From: Variovorax paradoxus
GTDB taxonomy: Bacteria; Pseudomonadota; Gammaproteobacteria; Burkholderiales; Burkholderiaceae_C
Length of the DNA: 64,000 bases
Direction of reading: 5' to 3'
Assembly (NCBI RefSeq): GCF_018614915.1
Contig: NZ_JAGGNU010000018.1
Coordinates: 1-64,000 of the forward strand
The translations under genes and the position numbers were made by a program. The notes below the pieces were generated by a model. It had not been told where the DNA came from. It worked only from the letters and a program-made list of their open reading frames with translations, and did not search any database. Below, piece by piece: positions 10,454-19,609 of this stretch. Within the stretch, counting starts at the first letter, position 1, and every line of letters begins with the position of its first letter.

Positions 10454-11356
10454 TCAGGCGGGAAACACGCCGGTGGACAGGTAGCGGTCGCCGCGGTCGC
10501 AGACCACGAAGACGAGGGTCGCGTTCTCGACGGTCTTGGCGACCTCGAGCGCCACCCACAGGGCGCCGGCCGACGATATGCCGGCAAAGATGCCTTCCTC
10601 GCGGGCCAGCCGGCGGCACATCTCCTCGGCGTTGTCCTGGCTCACGTTGACCACCTGGTCGACCCGGCTGGGCTCGTAAATCTTGGGCAAGTATTCCTCC
10701 GGCCACTTGCGAATGCCCGGAATGCGAGAGCCTTCTTCGGGCTGCGCGCCGACGATGCGCACCGCGGGGTTCTTTTCCTTCATGAAGCGCGAGACGCCGG
10801 TGACGGTGCCGGTGGTGCCCATCGCGCTCACGAAGTGCGTGATGCGACCGCCCGTGTCGGCCCAAATCTCGGGGCCCGTGGTCTCGTAATGGATGCGCGG
10901 GTTGTCCGGATTGGCGAACTGGTCGAGCACCCGGCCCTTGCCTTGCGCCACCATCTGCTCGGCCAGGTCGCGCGCGTATTCCATGCCACCGCTCTTCGGG
11001 GTGAGCACGAGTTCGGCGCCGAAGGCCTTCATGGTCTGGGCGCGTTCGACCGACAGGTCCTCCGGCATGATCAGCACCATGCGGTAGCCCTTGATGGCCG
11101 CGGCCATCGCGAGCGCGATGCCGGTGTTGCCCGAGGTCGCTTCGATCAGCGTATCGCCGGGCTTGATCTCGCCGCGCTCCTCGGCCCGCTTGATCATCGA
11201 CAGCGCCGGGCGGTCCTTGACCGAACCGGCCGGGTTGTTGCCTTCCAGCTTGCCAAGAATCACGTTGCCGCGCTTCGCGTTCGCAGCCGCGTCGATGCGC
11301 TGCAACGCGACCAGCGGCGTCTTGCCGATCGCGTCTTCAATCGTCGGATATTGCAT
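10454..11356 (-). CDS. cysM: cysteine synthase B (O-acetylserine sulfhydrylase B)
   Basis: A PLP enzyme that makes cysteine from O-acetylserine and sulfide or thiosulfate. It has 300 residues. The PLP lysine is in NPAGSVKDRPA near residue 47, the phosphate/substrate loop is TSGNTG near 76, and a Gly-rich PLP-phosphate loop occurs in GTTGTVTGV. The opening MQYPTIEDAIGKTPLV and the overall length fit CysM rather than CysK. It is the first gene of a minus-strand unit with the Nudix and TusA-like genes and is divergent from the tRNA-Leu gene, 41 bp away. Confidence 0.93.
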   Translation of the reverse strand: MQYPTIEDAIGKTPLVALQRIDAAANAKRGNVILGKLEGNNPAGSVKDRPALSMIKRAEERGEIKPGDTLIEATSGNTGIALAMAAAIKGYRMVLIMPEDLSVERAQTMKAFGAELVLTPKSGGMEYARDLAEQMVAQGKGRVLDQFANPDNPRIHYETTGPEIWADTGGRITHFVSAMGTTGTVTGVSRFMKEKNPAVRIVGAQPEEGSRIPGIRKWPEEYLPKIYEPSRVDQVVNVSQDNAEEMCRRLAREEGIFAGISSAGALWVALEVAKTVENATLVFVVCDRGDRYLSTGVFPA

Positions 11357-11370
11357 GGAAGGCACTGTGC

Positions 11371-11376
11371 CATAAT
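11371..11376 (+). promoter_or_regulatory. possible -10 element of the tRNA-Leu gene
   Basis: CATAAT lies 21 bp before the first base of the tRNA gene, a fitting distance for a sigma-70 -10 box. The -35 region would overlap the 5' end of cysM and has no clear consensus. Confidence 0.35.
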
Positions 11377-11397
11377 TTTGAGCTGCCTTCCTTCCGT

Positions 11398-11482
11398 GCC
11401 CGGGTGGTGAAATTGGTAGACGCAGGGGACTCAAAATCCCCCACCGAAAGGTGTGCCGGTTCGATTCCGGCCCCGGGCACCA
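11398..11482 (+). tRNA. tRNA-Leu (CAA anticodon)
   Basis: An 85-base tRNA with a 7-bp acceptor stem (GCCCGGG with CCCGGGC), discriminator A and an encoded 3' CCA. The anticodon stem GGGGA/TCCCC carries the loop CTCAAAA, giving anticodon CAA, which reads the UUG leucine codon. The D region with GGTAGACGC, the extended variable arm and the T arm GGTTCGATTCC are typical of class II leucine tRNAs. Confidence 0.96.
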
Positions 11483-11628
11483 TCCGTACACGTGTCAGCC
11501 GCAGCCGACACCCGCCTACCGGATGAATGCGGACAAGACATCCGCACGGGAGCCGACGAAGCGCTCAGTCTTGGCCTGCTGGCTTGTTGTCCCGCGATCG
11601 CCTAAACCCGCAGCATAGGAGTCGCGTC

Positions 11629-11784
11629 ATGGACAAGATCATTCTGGATTCGGAACGGCTGAGTTCGGGTTACGAGTGCCTCGGCTTGAGCGGCTCGAGG
11701 ATTTTCACCCGCAGCCCCGCCGAAGCCCATTTCTGGCACTCGCTCGGCTATGTGGTACTTCACTATTCCCGCGGTGCACCGTGA
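11629..11784 (+). CDS. small hypothetical protein
   Basis: A 51-residue open frame starting MDKIILDSERLSSGYEC. The ATG is preceded by AGGAG at a normal distance (cagcatAGGAGtcgcgtc), which is the main support and decides this start over the longer frame from 11527. The protein is mixed and has no membrane segment; an aromatic cluster (HFWHSLGYVV) lies near the C-terminus. I recognise no family. It lies alone between the tRNA and a convergent exported-protein gene. Confidence 0.45.
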   Translation: MDKIILDSERLSSGYECLGLSGSRIFTRSPAEAHFWHSLGYVVLHYSRGAP

Positions 11785-11955
11785 CACACCGCATCGGAAA
11801 TGCATAGCGAGACAGCCATGACTATCGTCATGAAACACGTACCGTCGGCGCAGGATCCCCGCGTCGTGATCGCATGCATCCGCGCCTGCATCTGGGCGAA
11901 TGTCGAAGGCCGGCCGTTCTGTTCGCTGAGCTGACGGCTGTCGCGGAAGACGACT

Positions 11956-12300
11956 TCAGTCGTCGTACCGGTCGTTCCAATCCCGGCGGTAGTGGTGCCG
12001 ATGGCCGTAGCGATAGCCCGGCTCGTAGTAAACCGAAGCAGGACGGTAGTAGACGGGGGGCGGCGGGCGGTAGTACACCGGCGGCGCCGGCTGGTAGTAG
12101 ATCGGTGCGGGGCGCGTGTAGACGGGTGCGGGTTCGTAGTACACGGGGCCGGGTTCGGCCACACCGATCGCGACGCCTGGCGCATTGATACCCACTGACC
12201 AGCTCACACCGGCATTGGCCGACGCTGCGGCGAAGAGCGCCGCGGCTGCCACGGCACCGGCCGCGACGTACTTGAAGAAGACAGAACGGTTGAGGTTCAC
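11956..12300 (-). CDS. exported Tyr/Pro-rich repeat protein
   Basis: A 114-residue protein starting at GTG 12300, supported by AGGAG just upstream (atcAGGAGcctct). Residues 1-32 are a signal peptide with a Lys/Arg start, an Ala-rich core and likely cleavage after SANA. The mature part begins GVSWSVGINAPGV, and residues of about 55-95 form repeats of the type VYY-x-P-x-P with Tyr and Pro alternating. The C-terminus is rich in His, Arg and Asp (GHRHHYRRD). Such proteins are common in Burkholderiales and have no known function. An ATG further upstream (12351) is possible but has no better ribosome site. Confidence 0.7.
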   Translation of the reverse strand: MNLNRSVFFKYVAAGAVAAAALFAAASANAGVSWSVGINAPGVAIGVAEPGPVYYEPAPVYTRPAPIYYQPAPPVYYRPPPPVYYRPASVYYEPGYRYGHRHHYRRDWNDRYDD

Positions 12301-12457
12301 AGAGGCTCCTGATGAGGAAGGGCAAAAAAATCGCCCATGTCCGCCAACCAACGCGCCAACCGCAGCGCAAGTGCACTGTCTCGCCGGTGAAGATCGTTGC
12401 CAAACGTCACAACAGGGGGTCGGCAGCGCTCAGCCCGTGTACGGCCTCTCCGAGAAT

Positions 12458-12823
12458 TCAAAGATGAATGACCCCGAGCCGCGCCGCCTGCGTGACGGCC
12501 TCGGTACGGCCCGTGGCATCGAGCTTGTCGATCAGCGAGCCGACATGGAACTTGGCCGTGTGCACCGAAATGCCCAGGCGCCGCGCGATCGCCTTGTTGG
12601 AGGCGCCTTCCGCCACCAGCGCCAGCACCTCGAGCTCGCGCGGAGTCAAGACCGAATCCACCGCTTCGCCGTGCTCCACCGTCTCGGAAGGCTGGGCCAG
12701 CACGACGTCGGCGGCCTCCCCCTGCTCGGCCAGGCGCAGGTCCGGCGCCGCTGCCAGCGCGGCAAGAAGCCGTTGCGCCAGTTCGGCGTCCTCGATCTCG
12801 AGCGCGACCACGATCGGTTTCAT
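12458..12823 (-). CDS. LuxR/NarL-type regulator with a shortened N-terminal domain
   Basis: A 121-residue protein. Residues about 58-121 are a GerE/LuxR helix-turn-helix domain (LTPRELEVLALVAEGASNKA, then GISVHTAKFHV). The first 57 residues look like the beginning of a receiver domain (KPIVVALEIEDAELAQRLL and then ADVVLAQ) but stop where the phosphorylated Asp would be. It starts 14 bp after the HtrA-like gene and is surely co-transcribed with it. It is probably a DNA-binding regulator not controlled by classical phosphorylation; its targets are unknown. Confidence 0.85.
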   Translation of the reverse strand: MKPIVVALEIEDAELAQRLLAALAAAPDLRLAEQGEAADVVLAQPSETVEHGEAVDSVLTPRELEVLALVAEGASNKAIARRLGISVHTAKFHVGSLIDKLDATGRTEAVTQAARLGVIHL

Positions 12824-12837
12824 CGCGGGTCTTTCGT

Positions 12838-13722
12838 TCAATCGGCAGGCCTTTCGCCGACCGTCAGTTGAAGCTCGACCGGCTCGCCTGCACGTTGGAG
12901 CGTCAGCGCGAGGACCGAGCCCACACTGGCCGGCCCGAGCGCGCGCAGCAGCAGCTGAACGCTGCGGATCGGCTCGCCGTTCACCGCCACGATGATGTCG
13001 CCCTGATGGATGCCGGCCGCCGCACCGGGCCCTTGCTCGGCCACGCCCATCACCATGGCGCCGACACTGGCGTTGCTCACCTTCACGGGCTGCAGACTCA
13101 GGCCGAGGTAGCCGCGCGGCATGCGGCCATGGGCCGCGAGCTGCGCCGCCACGCGCTCGATGGTCGGCGCAGGGATGACCAGCACGCGCCGCCGCGGGCC
13201 GAACACCGACATGCCGATGACGCCGCCTTTCGCATTGAGCACCACGCCGCCTTCCGCGCTGGGCCGCAAGCGCAGGTCGAGCTCGATCCTGGCGTCGATC
13301 TCGCCGCCGCGCAGGCTGCGCCAGCCCGGGCCGGCCAGCGAGACCACGCCGCTCGCACACAGCGGCACACCTTCGCGCGAACCCACCGCGAACACGAACT
13401 CGCCGGCGCGCGCCGGTGCGTTGTCGAACACCGCCTGCGGGGCTTCGGCACCTTCGAAGCGAAGCAGCACGATGTCGGTGGTGGAGTCGCGGCCGGCCAC
13501 CTTGACGGCGACGGTCGTGCCGCCGGGCAGCGTGATCTCGGCGTCTTCGTCTTCGGGCAGCGCTTCTTCCGAGGTGACGACGCATCCGGGTCGCCAGACG
13601 AAGCCGCTGGCGCGCGTGCGCCGCGTGTGCACGGCGACCACGCTGCGTGCCGCGCCGGCGACCATGTCGGCCATCGCTGTTGACAGTTGCTCGAGGGGAG
13701 GCAGGGAAACAGTGTTCGTCAT
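12838..13722 (-). CDS. HtrA-like PDZ protein lacking the catalytic His and Ser
   Basis: A 294-residue protein with the trypsin-like fold and a C-terminal PDZ domain (about 200-290, RGYLGLSLQPV, GIHQGDIIVAVNGEPI), as in DegP/DegS. By alignment with the HtrA motifs, the TNNHV site reads TSEEA, so the His position is Glu53. The GNSGG site reads SAEGG, so the Ser position is Glu157. Only the Asp (Asp83 in STTDIVLLRF) remains, so it should not be a protease. No signal peptide is seen, so it is probably cytoplasmic. The ATG at 13722 has GGAG upstream. It lies between the antiporter and the LuxR-type gene. Confidence 0.82.
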   Translation of the reverse strand: MTNTVSLPPLEQLSTAMADMVAGAARSVVAVHTRRTRASGFVWRPGCVVTSEEALPEDEDAEITLPGGTTVAVKVAGRDSTTDIVLLRFEGAEAPQAVFDNAPARAGEFVFAVGSREGVPLCASGVVSLAGPGWRSLRGGEIDARIELDLRLRPSAEGGVVLNAKGGVIGMSVFGPRRRVLVIPAPTIERVAAQLAAHGRMPRGYLGLSLQPVKVSNASVGAMVMGVAEQGPGAAAGIHQGDIIVAVNGEPIRSVQLLLRALGPASVGSVLALTLQRAGEPVELQLTVGERPAD

Positions 13723-13792
13723 GAAGATCTCCAGAGGAGCCTGCATTGTCGGAACCGCTGCGCCTCGCGCCTACTGCCCGGTCGGGCAGGCC

Positions 13793-15046
13793 CTAGACTG
13801 CGGCTTCGACGGCTCTGGCGCGGCGCTCGCGCGTCACCCAGTTGAACAGCGGCGTCGCCATCAGCGTGGTGAGGATCGCCATCAGCACCAGGATCGAGAA
13901 CAAGCCCGGAAGGATCACGCCGGCATGCAGGCCGATGTTGATGATGATCAGTTCCATCAGCCCGCGCGCGTTCATCAGCGATCCGATGGCGAGCGCGTCC
14001 CGATGGCTCTCGCCCGACATGCGCGCCGCAGCCCAGCAGGCGAGGCCCTTGCCGCAGAAGGACGCCGCGAGGATCGCGATCGCGCCGAGCAGGATGCCGG
14101 GCTCGAACAGAACCCCCAGGCGGGTGTTGAGGCCCGAATAGGTGAAGAACATCGACAGCAGGAAGATCACGACGAAGGGCTGCAATTGCTCGCGCAGCTT
14201 TTCTGTCAGCGCGCCTCGCGGGAGCGCGGCGCCGAGCAGGAAGCCGCCGAAGACGGCGTGGATGCCGATGGCGTCCATCGCGAACGCGCTCAGGCAGAAA
14301 AGCACCAGCAAGAAGGCCAGCAGCGACGAACTCAGAGGCGCATCGGGCCGCACGTGCGCAGCCAGGCCCTTGAGCAGACGGGAACCGACAAACACCATGA
14401 AGAGCGCATAGGCCACGCCGCCGCCGATCGCGGCATAGGCGCTGCTCCAGGAACCGCCGAAGCTGGCCAGCACCACGGCCAGGATGCACCAGGCCGCCGC
14501 ATCGTCGACCGCGCCGGCGGTGAGTGCGAGCGTGCCCAGCGAGGTGCCCGCCAGGCCGCGCTCGTGGATGATGCGCGCGAGCATAGGAAAGGCCGTGATG
14601 GCGATTGCCGCGCCGAGGAACAGCGAGGCCTCCAGCGGCTTGGCCCGCGCGGAGAAGAGTCCCGGAATCTCGTGCAGCCACGGCACCAGCGCGAAAGCCA
14701 ACATGAAAGGTACGAGGATGCCGGCCGCCGATACCGAGGCGGCGCTCTTGAAGCGGCTCCTGAAGTGGTCGGCCCGGAACTCGGTGCCAACCAGGAACAT
14801 GTACATGCCCACGCCCAGCTGGCCGCCCACGTAAAGCATGCCGAGCGTCTCCTTCGGGAACAGCGCGCGCTGCGCCTCGGGAAAGAAGAGCCCGAACAGC
14901 GAAGGGCCGAGCATCACGCCGGCGATCATCTCGCCCACCACCTGCGGTTGGCCGATTTTTTGAGCCAGGCGGCCCACGAGCTGGCAGAGCGTGATGATGA
15001 CGGCGACCTGCAGAAAGAAATAGACGGAGAGCTCGGTGGTCGGCAT
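13793..15046 (-). CDS. CPA2-family cation:proton antiporter
   Basis: A 417-residue inner-membrane protein with about 12 hydrophobic segments, of the KefB/NapA (CPA2) exchanger type. Typical signatures are GEMIAGVMLGPSLFG near residue 40, FLVGTEF near 85, TAGAVDDAAAW near 175 (the ion-binding Asp pair region), and the GLMELIIINIGL segment near the end. No C-terminal TrkA-N/RCK domain follows, unlike KefB/KefC. It probably exchanges Na+ or K+ for H+. It ends 70 bp before the HtrA-like gene on the same strand, and an NAD-dependent epimerase-like gene lies 18 bp upstream. Confidence 0.88.
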   Translation of the reverse strand: MPTTELSVYFFLQVAVIITLCQLVGRLAQKIGQPQVVGEMIAGVMLGPSLFGLFFPEAQRALFPKETLGMLYVGGQLGVGMYMFLVGTEFRADHFRSRFKSAASVSAAGILVPFMLAFALVPWLHEIPGLFSARAKPLEASLFLGAAIAITAFPMLARIIHERGLAGTSLGTLALTAGAVDDAAAWCILAVVLASFGGSWSSAYAAIGGGVAYALFMVFVGSRLLKGLAAHVRPDAPLSSSLLAFLLVLFCLSAFAMDAIGIHAVFGGFLLGAALPRGALTEKLREQLQPFVVIFLLSMFFTYSGLNTRLGVLFEPGILLGAIAILAASFCGKGLACWAAARMSGESHRDALAIGSLMNARGLMELIIINIGLHAGVILPGLFSILVLMAILTTLMATPLFNWVTRERRARAVEAAV

Positions 15047-15064
15047 GGAGTCCTTTGCATCAGG

Positions 15065-15988
15065 TCAGGAAGTGAGCCCTGTGGCCACTGTCGGATGGCG
15101 CAGCCGCACGCGCAGCTCGCGCTTGAGCCGCGTATTGTCCAGCCGCCGCGACTCGCCCATGAAGCTGAGCAGCGAGGCCGGCAGCTGCGTCCGGGCCTCC
15201 TCACGCCCGATGCGCGGCGGGCGCGGCATGCCGTAGAGGTCGGCGGCCAAATCGACGTAGTCGCCCATCTTGATTTCACTGTCGTCGCTCGCGTGGAACA
15301 CGCGCTGCGGCCCGCCGCGCCAGAGCGCCGCCACGCAGGCACGCGCCAGGTCATCGGCATGGATATGGTTGGTGTAGACGTCGTCCTCTGCGCGCAGCAC
15401 CGGCGTGCCTTTTTGCAGCCGCTCGCGCGGCGTGCCGCCTTCGCGATCGGGCGCGTAGATGCCGGGAATGCGCAGGATGCGAACGGCGACGCCCGCGCGG
15501 CCGAGCCAGCGCACGCTGCGCTCGGCATCGACGCGGCGGTGCGCGCGCGGCGTGTCGGGCCTCACGCCCCGCGTCTCGCCGATGCGTGCGCCGCCGCAAT
15601 CGCCATACACGCCGCTGGTCGAGCCGTAGACCAGTGCGGCCGGCAGCGAACGCAGTCGCAATGCCCGCACCAGCGCGGCGGTACGCGCGTCGCGCCACCA
15701 TTGCGTCCCCTCCGCGCGCGCAGGCGGCGCCAGGTGCAGCACGCGCGTGGCCAGGCCCGAGAGCCGGCGCAGTGTCGCGGGTGCATCGAGGTCGGCCACG
15801 ATCGGCGTGATTCCGGCCTGGCGCAACATGGCCACGCGACCGGCCGAAGAGGTCAACGCGATCAGCTGCACGCGGCCGCGCAGCGCGCGTGCCGCTCGCA
15901 GGCCGACATCGCCGCATCCGACCACGAGCACGCGCTCGCGCCGGAAGCGCGAGGGCACTGCGCCTAGAGGGCTGTTGATTGAGGGCAA
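15065..15988 (-). CDS. NAD(P)-dependent epimerase/dehydratase-like protein
   Basis: A 307-residue extended-SDR protein. The Rossmann glycine motif is VVGCGDVGLRAARAL near residue 20, of the YeeZ/SDR_a5 type. An active-site-like segment YGSTSGVYGDCGG follows. I see no ATG near the conserved start; TTG at 15988 (LPSINSPLG) is preceded by AAGGAAG at a suitable distance and was chosen. The substrate is unknown. It overlaps no neighbour and is divergent from the ferredoxin-reductase gene, with 39 bp between starts, so promoters must overlap the coding starts. The antiporter gene follows 18 bp on. Confidence 0.8.
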   Translation of the reverse strand: MPSINSPLGAVPSRFRRERVLVVGCGDVGLRAARALRGRVQLIALTSSAGRVAMLRQAGITPIVADLDAPATLRRLSGLATRVLHLAPPARAEGTQWWRDARTAALVRALRLRSLPAALVYGSTSGVYGDCGGARIGETRGVRPDTPRAHRRVDAERSVRWLGRAGVAVRILRIPGIYAPDREGGTPRERLQKGTPVLRAEDDVYTNHIHADDLARACVAALWRGGPQRVFHASDDSEIKMGDYVDLAADLYGMPRPPRIGREEARTQLPASLLSFMGESRRLDNTRLKRELRVRLRHPTVATGLTS

Positions 15989-16027
15989 AATCCAGCTTCC
16001 TTTTTGAATCAGAGTCGAAGAATACCC

Positions 16028-17092
16028 ATGACCAGCGCAGCGCCGAACGAGGCGGGCTTTCACATCACGGTGGAGCCGAGTGGGCGTCATTTCACCGCGC
16101 ATACCGATGAAACCATCCTTGCCGCCGGCATTCGTCAGGGCATCGGACTACCCTACGGCTGCAAGGACGGCGCCTGCGGCTCCTGCAAGTGCAAGAAGCT
16201 CTCGGGCGAAGTAAACATGGGCCTGCACCAGAGCAAGGCACTCAGCGCCGAGGAAGAACTCGCCGGCTACGTGCTGACCTGCTGCGCACATGCACAGAGC
16301 GACGTGGTGCTCGAATCGCGCCAGGTGACCGACGCCAGCGCCTTCCCGATCCGCAAGATGCCGGCGCGCGTGCTCGCACTCTCGAGGAAATCCCACGACG
16401 TGGTGATGCTCCGCCTGCAGCTGCCGGCCGGCGAGCCGCTTCAGTTCCATGCCGGGCAGTACATCGAATTCATCCTGCGCGACGGCACGCGGCGCAGCTA
16501 CTCGATGGCCAATGCGCCGCACACGTTGAGCGAGCCAGGCACCGGCATCGAGCTGCACATCCGTCATCTGCCGGGCGGCAAGTTCACCGACCATGTGTTC
16601 GGCGTAATGAAGGAAAAAGAGATCCTGCGCATCGAGGGCCCTTACGGCAGCTTCTTCCTGCGCGAGGATTCGACCAAGCCGATGGTGCTTCTGGCCTCGG
16701 GCACCGGCTTCGCTCCGATCAAGGCCCTGCTCGAGCACATGAAGTTCAAGGCCATCGACCGGCCCGCGACGCTGTACTGGGGCGGGCGGCGGCCGGAGGA
16801 CCTCTACATGGACAACTGGGTGCGCTCGCAAATGGCGGAAATGCCGAACCTGCACTACGTGCCGGTGATTTCGAATGCGGTGCCGGAGGACAACTGGCGC
16901 GGGCGGACCGGCTTCGTGCACCGGGCCGTGATGGAAGATTTTTCGGATCTTTCCGCATACCAGGTGTATGCCTGCGGAGCGCCCATCGTGGTCGACTCGG
17001 CCAAGCATGACTACGTGGCGGAGCGTGGGTTGCCGGAAGACGAGTTCTTCGCCGACGCGTTCACGACCGAGGCGGATAAGGCTTTGCCTTAG
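16028..17092 (+). CDS. 2Fe-2S ferredoxin / ferredoxin-NAD(P)+ reductase fusion
   Basis: A 354-residue electron-transfer protein. Residues 10-100 are a plant-type 2Fe-2S ferredoxin domain with ligands in YGCKDGACGSCKC and a fourth Cys in LTCCAH. An FNR-type FAD domain follows (RSYSMANAP for flavin binding, near residue 160) and an NAD(P) domain (LLASGTGFAPIKA, and YACGAP near the C-terminus). The arrangement matches the AscD/phenol-hydroxylase-reductase group, often annotated as CDP-6-deoxyglucoseen reductase in this family. No oxygenase partner is next to it, so the acceptor is unknown. Confidence 0.9.
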   Translation: MTSAAPNEAGFHITVEPSGRHFTAHTDETILAAGIRQGIGLPYGCKDGACGSCKCKKLSGEVNMGLHQSKALSAEEELAGYVLTCCAHAQSDVVLESRQVTDASAFPIRKMPARVLALSRKSHDVVMLRLQLPAGEPLQFHAGQYIEFILRDGTRRSYSMANAPHTLSEPGTGIELHIRHLPGGKFTDHVFGVMKEKEILRIEGPYGSFFLREDSTKPMVLLASGTGFAPIKALLEHMKFKAIDRPATLYWGGRRPEDLYMDNWVRSQMAEMPNLHYVPVISNAVPEDNWRGRTGFVHRAVMEDFSDLSAYQVYACGAPIVVDSAKHDYVAERGLPEDEFFADAFTTEADKALP

Positions 17093-17127
17093 TCTCGCGG
17101 GCGCGAGTCCGAAGCACAATCGGATAC

Positions 17128-18099
17128 ATGAACGCCAGACACTTCCTACTCACCCTCGTTTCCGCAGCAGCTCTTCTCGCCACAGCCCAGGCCGCAGCCC
17201 AGACACGGCCCATCCGACTCGTCGTCCCCTACGCGGCAGGCGGCCCGATCGACGTCACGGCCCGCGTCCTGGCCGAGCGCGTCAAGGACTCGCTGGGCAC
17301 TGTCATCATCGACAACAAGCCTGGCGCCGGCGGCAACATCGGCGCCGATGCAGTGGCCAAGGCCGCGCCCGACGGACTCACGATCGGCATCGCAGCGACC
17401 GCGACGCACGCGGTGAATCCGTGGCTCTACAGCAAGATGCCCTTCAATGCCGCCAGCGACTTCGCGCCCATCACGCAGATGGTCCGCGTGCCCAACGTGC
17501 TGGTGATGAACGCCGAGACCGCGCAGCGCCTGAAGATCCATACGCTGGCCGACCTGATCGCCTATGCCAAGGCCAACCCGGCCAAGCTCAATTACGGTAG
17601 CGGCGGCAACGGCAGCGCCGGCCACCTCGCGGGCGAGCTGTTCAAGAAGGAAGCCGGCATCTTCGCGGTGCACATCCCCTACAACGGCGGCAACCCGGCG
17701 CAGCTCGCACTGCTGTCGGGCCAGGTCGATTTCAACTTCGACAACCTGGCGACCGCGGCGCCGAACATCCGCTCGGGCAAGCTCAAGGCGATCGCGGTGA
17801 CGACGGCCCAGCGCAGCAGCGCGCTGCCCGAAGTGCCGCCGGTGGCTGCCACGCTGAAGGGTTTTTCGATCGACACCTGGTGGGGCCTGGTGGCGCCGGC
17901 CGGCACGCCGGCCGACGTGGTCGCCAAACTGAATCAGGCCTTCGTCGCGGCGCTCCATGCGCCCGAGACGAAGACCCGCTTCGCGTCGCTGCTGGCTGAG
18001 CCGGTCGCCAATTCGCCGGAGCAGTTCGGCAGCTTCATGAAGAGCGAACTCGCAAAGTACGAGACGGTGGTCAAGGCCACCGGCGCAAAGGTCGACTAG
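17128..18099 (+). CDS. Bug-family tripartite tricarboxylate transporter receptor
   Basis: A 323-residue periplasmic solute-binding protein with a signal peptide (residues 1-25, cut near AQAAAQ). It shows the Bug fold signatures RPIRLVVPYAAGGPID, VIIDNKPGAGGNIGAD and the NYGSGGNGSAGHL segment. Bug receptors bind carboxylates or aromatic acids and usually serve TctAB membrane partners, none of which is adjacent. It is 35 bp after the ferredoxin-reductase gene and ends 4 bp from the convergent livF. The ligand is unknown. Confidence 0.9.
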   Translation: MNARHFLLTLVSAAALLATAQAAAQTRPIRLVVPYAAGGPIDVTARVLAERVKDSLGTVIIDNKPGAGGNIGADAVAKAAPDGLTIGIAATATHAVNPWLYSKMPFNAASDFAPITQMVRVPNVLVMNAETAQRLKIHTLADLIAYAKANPAKLNYGSGGNGSAGHLAGELFKKEAGIFAVHIPYNGGNPAQLALLSGQVDFNFDNLATAAPNIRSGKLKAIAVTTAQRSSALPEVPPVAATLKGFSIDTWWGLVAPAGTPADVVAKLNQAFVAALHAPETKTRFASLLAEPVANSPEQFGSFMKSELAKYETVVKATGAKVD

Positions 18100-18103
18100 A
18101 GCG

Positions 18104-18820
<717 letters not shown>

Positions 18821-18821
18821 T

Positions 18822-19592
18822 TCAGTGTCCTCCCGTGCCGAGGTAGGCCTCGATCACCTTTTCGTTTCGCTGCACGTCCGCCGGCGTGCCTTCGGCGATC
18901 TGCTTGCCGTAGTCGAGCACCGTCACGCGATCGCACAGGCCCATCACGAGCTTCACGTCGTGCTCGATCAGGAGGATGGTGCGGTCGTCCTTGCGGATGC
19001 GGTCGATCAGCTCGCGCAGCAAGACCTTCTCGGTCGCGTTCATGCCGGCAGCGGGCTCGTCGAGCGCGATCAGTTGCGGGTCGGTCGCCAGCGCGCGGGC
19101 GATTTCGAGCCGGCGCTGGTCGCCATAGCTCAGCGTGCGCGCCTTGTAGTCGGCAAACTTGCCGATGCCCACATAGTCGAGCAGTTGGTGAGCACGCTCG
19201 GCGATCGCCGCTTCCTCGGCCTTGAAGCCGCCTGTGCGGAAGATGGCGCCCATCACACCCGAATGGGTGCGGATGTGGCGGCCCACCATCACGTTCTCGA
19301 GTGCGGTCATTTCCGCGAAGAGCCGGATGTTCTGGAAGGTGCGCGCAATGCCGGCCTTGGCGACCTCGTGCACCGCCGTCGGCTGGTAGGGCTTGCCGGC
19401 CAGCTCGAACGTCCCGCTGTCGGGCGAGTACAGGCCCGTGATGACGTTGAAGAAGGTGGTCTTGCCGGCGCCGTTGGGGCCGATCAGTCCGTAAACCTGG
19501 CCGCGCGTGATCTTGATGCCGACATCGGACAGGGCTTGCAGGCCGCCGAAACGCTTGGAGATGCCGTGAACATTGAGGACGGTGTCAGTCAT
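18822..19592 (-). CDS. livG: branched-chain amino acid ABC transporter ATPase LivG
   Basis: A 256-residue ABC ATPase. Walker A is GPNGAGKTTFFNVITG near residue 38, the signature is LSYGDQRRLEIARAL (the Tyr-containing form usual for LivG) and Walker B is LIALDEPAAGMN. The C-terminal KVIEAYLG motif is also typical. The start MTDTVLNVHGISKRF at 19592 was chosen over the longer frame, whose extra part is low-complexity and overlaps livM. It follows livM by 17 bp. Confidence 0.93.
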   Translation of the reverse strand: MTDTVLNVHGISKRFGGLQALSDVGIKITRGQVYGLIGPNGAGKTTFFNVITGLYSPDSGTFELAGKPYQPTAVHEVAKAGIARTFQNIRLFAEMTALENVMVGRHIRTHSGVMGAIFRTGGFKAEEAAIAERAHQLLDYVGIGKFADYKARTLSYGDQRRLEIARALATDPQLIALDEPAAGMNATEKVLLRELIDRIRKDDRTILLIEHDVKLVMGLCDRVTVLDYGKQIAEGTPADVQRNEKVIEAYLGTGGH

Positions 19593-19609
19593 TGTTGTGC
19601 TCCCCTCGC

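Noticed and set aside
12055..12145. Repeat tract read as a possible CRISPR or DNA repeat array
   Set aside because: The repetition comes from Tyr/Pro codons of the exported protein; units differ and there are no spacers.
13121..15967. A 948-codon plus-strand frame
   Set aside because: It lies opposite the HtrA-like, antiporter and epimerase genes and is made of Arg/His/Ala shadow sequence.
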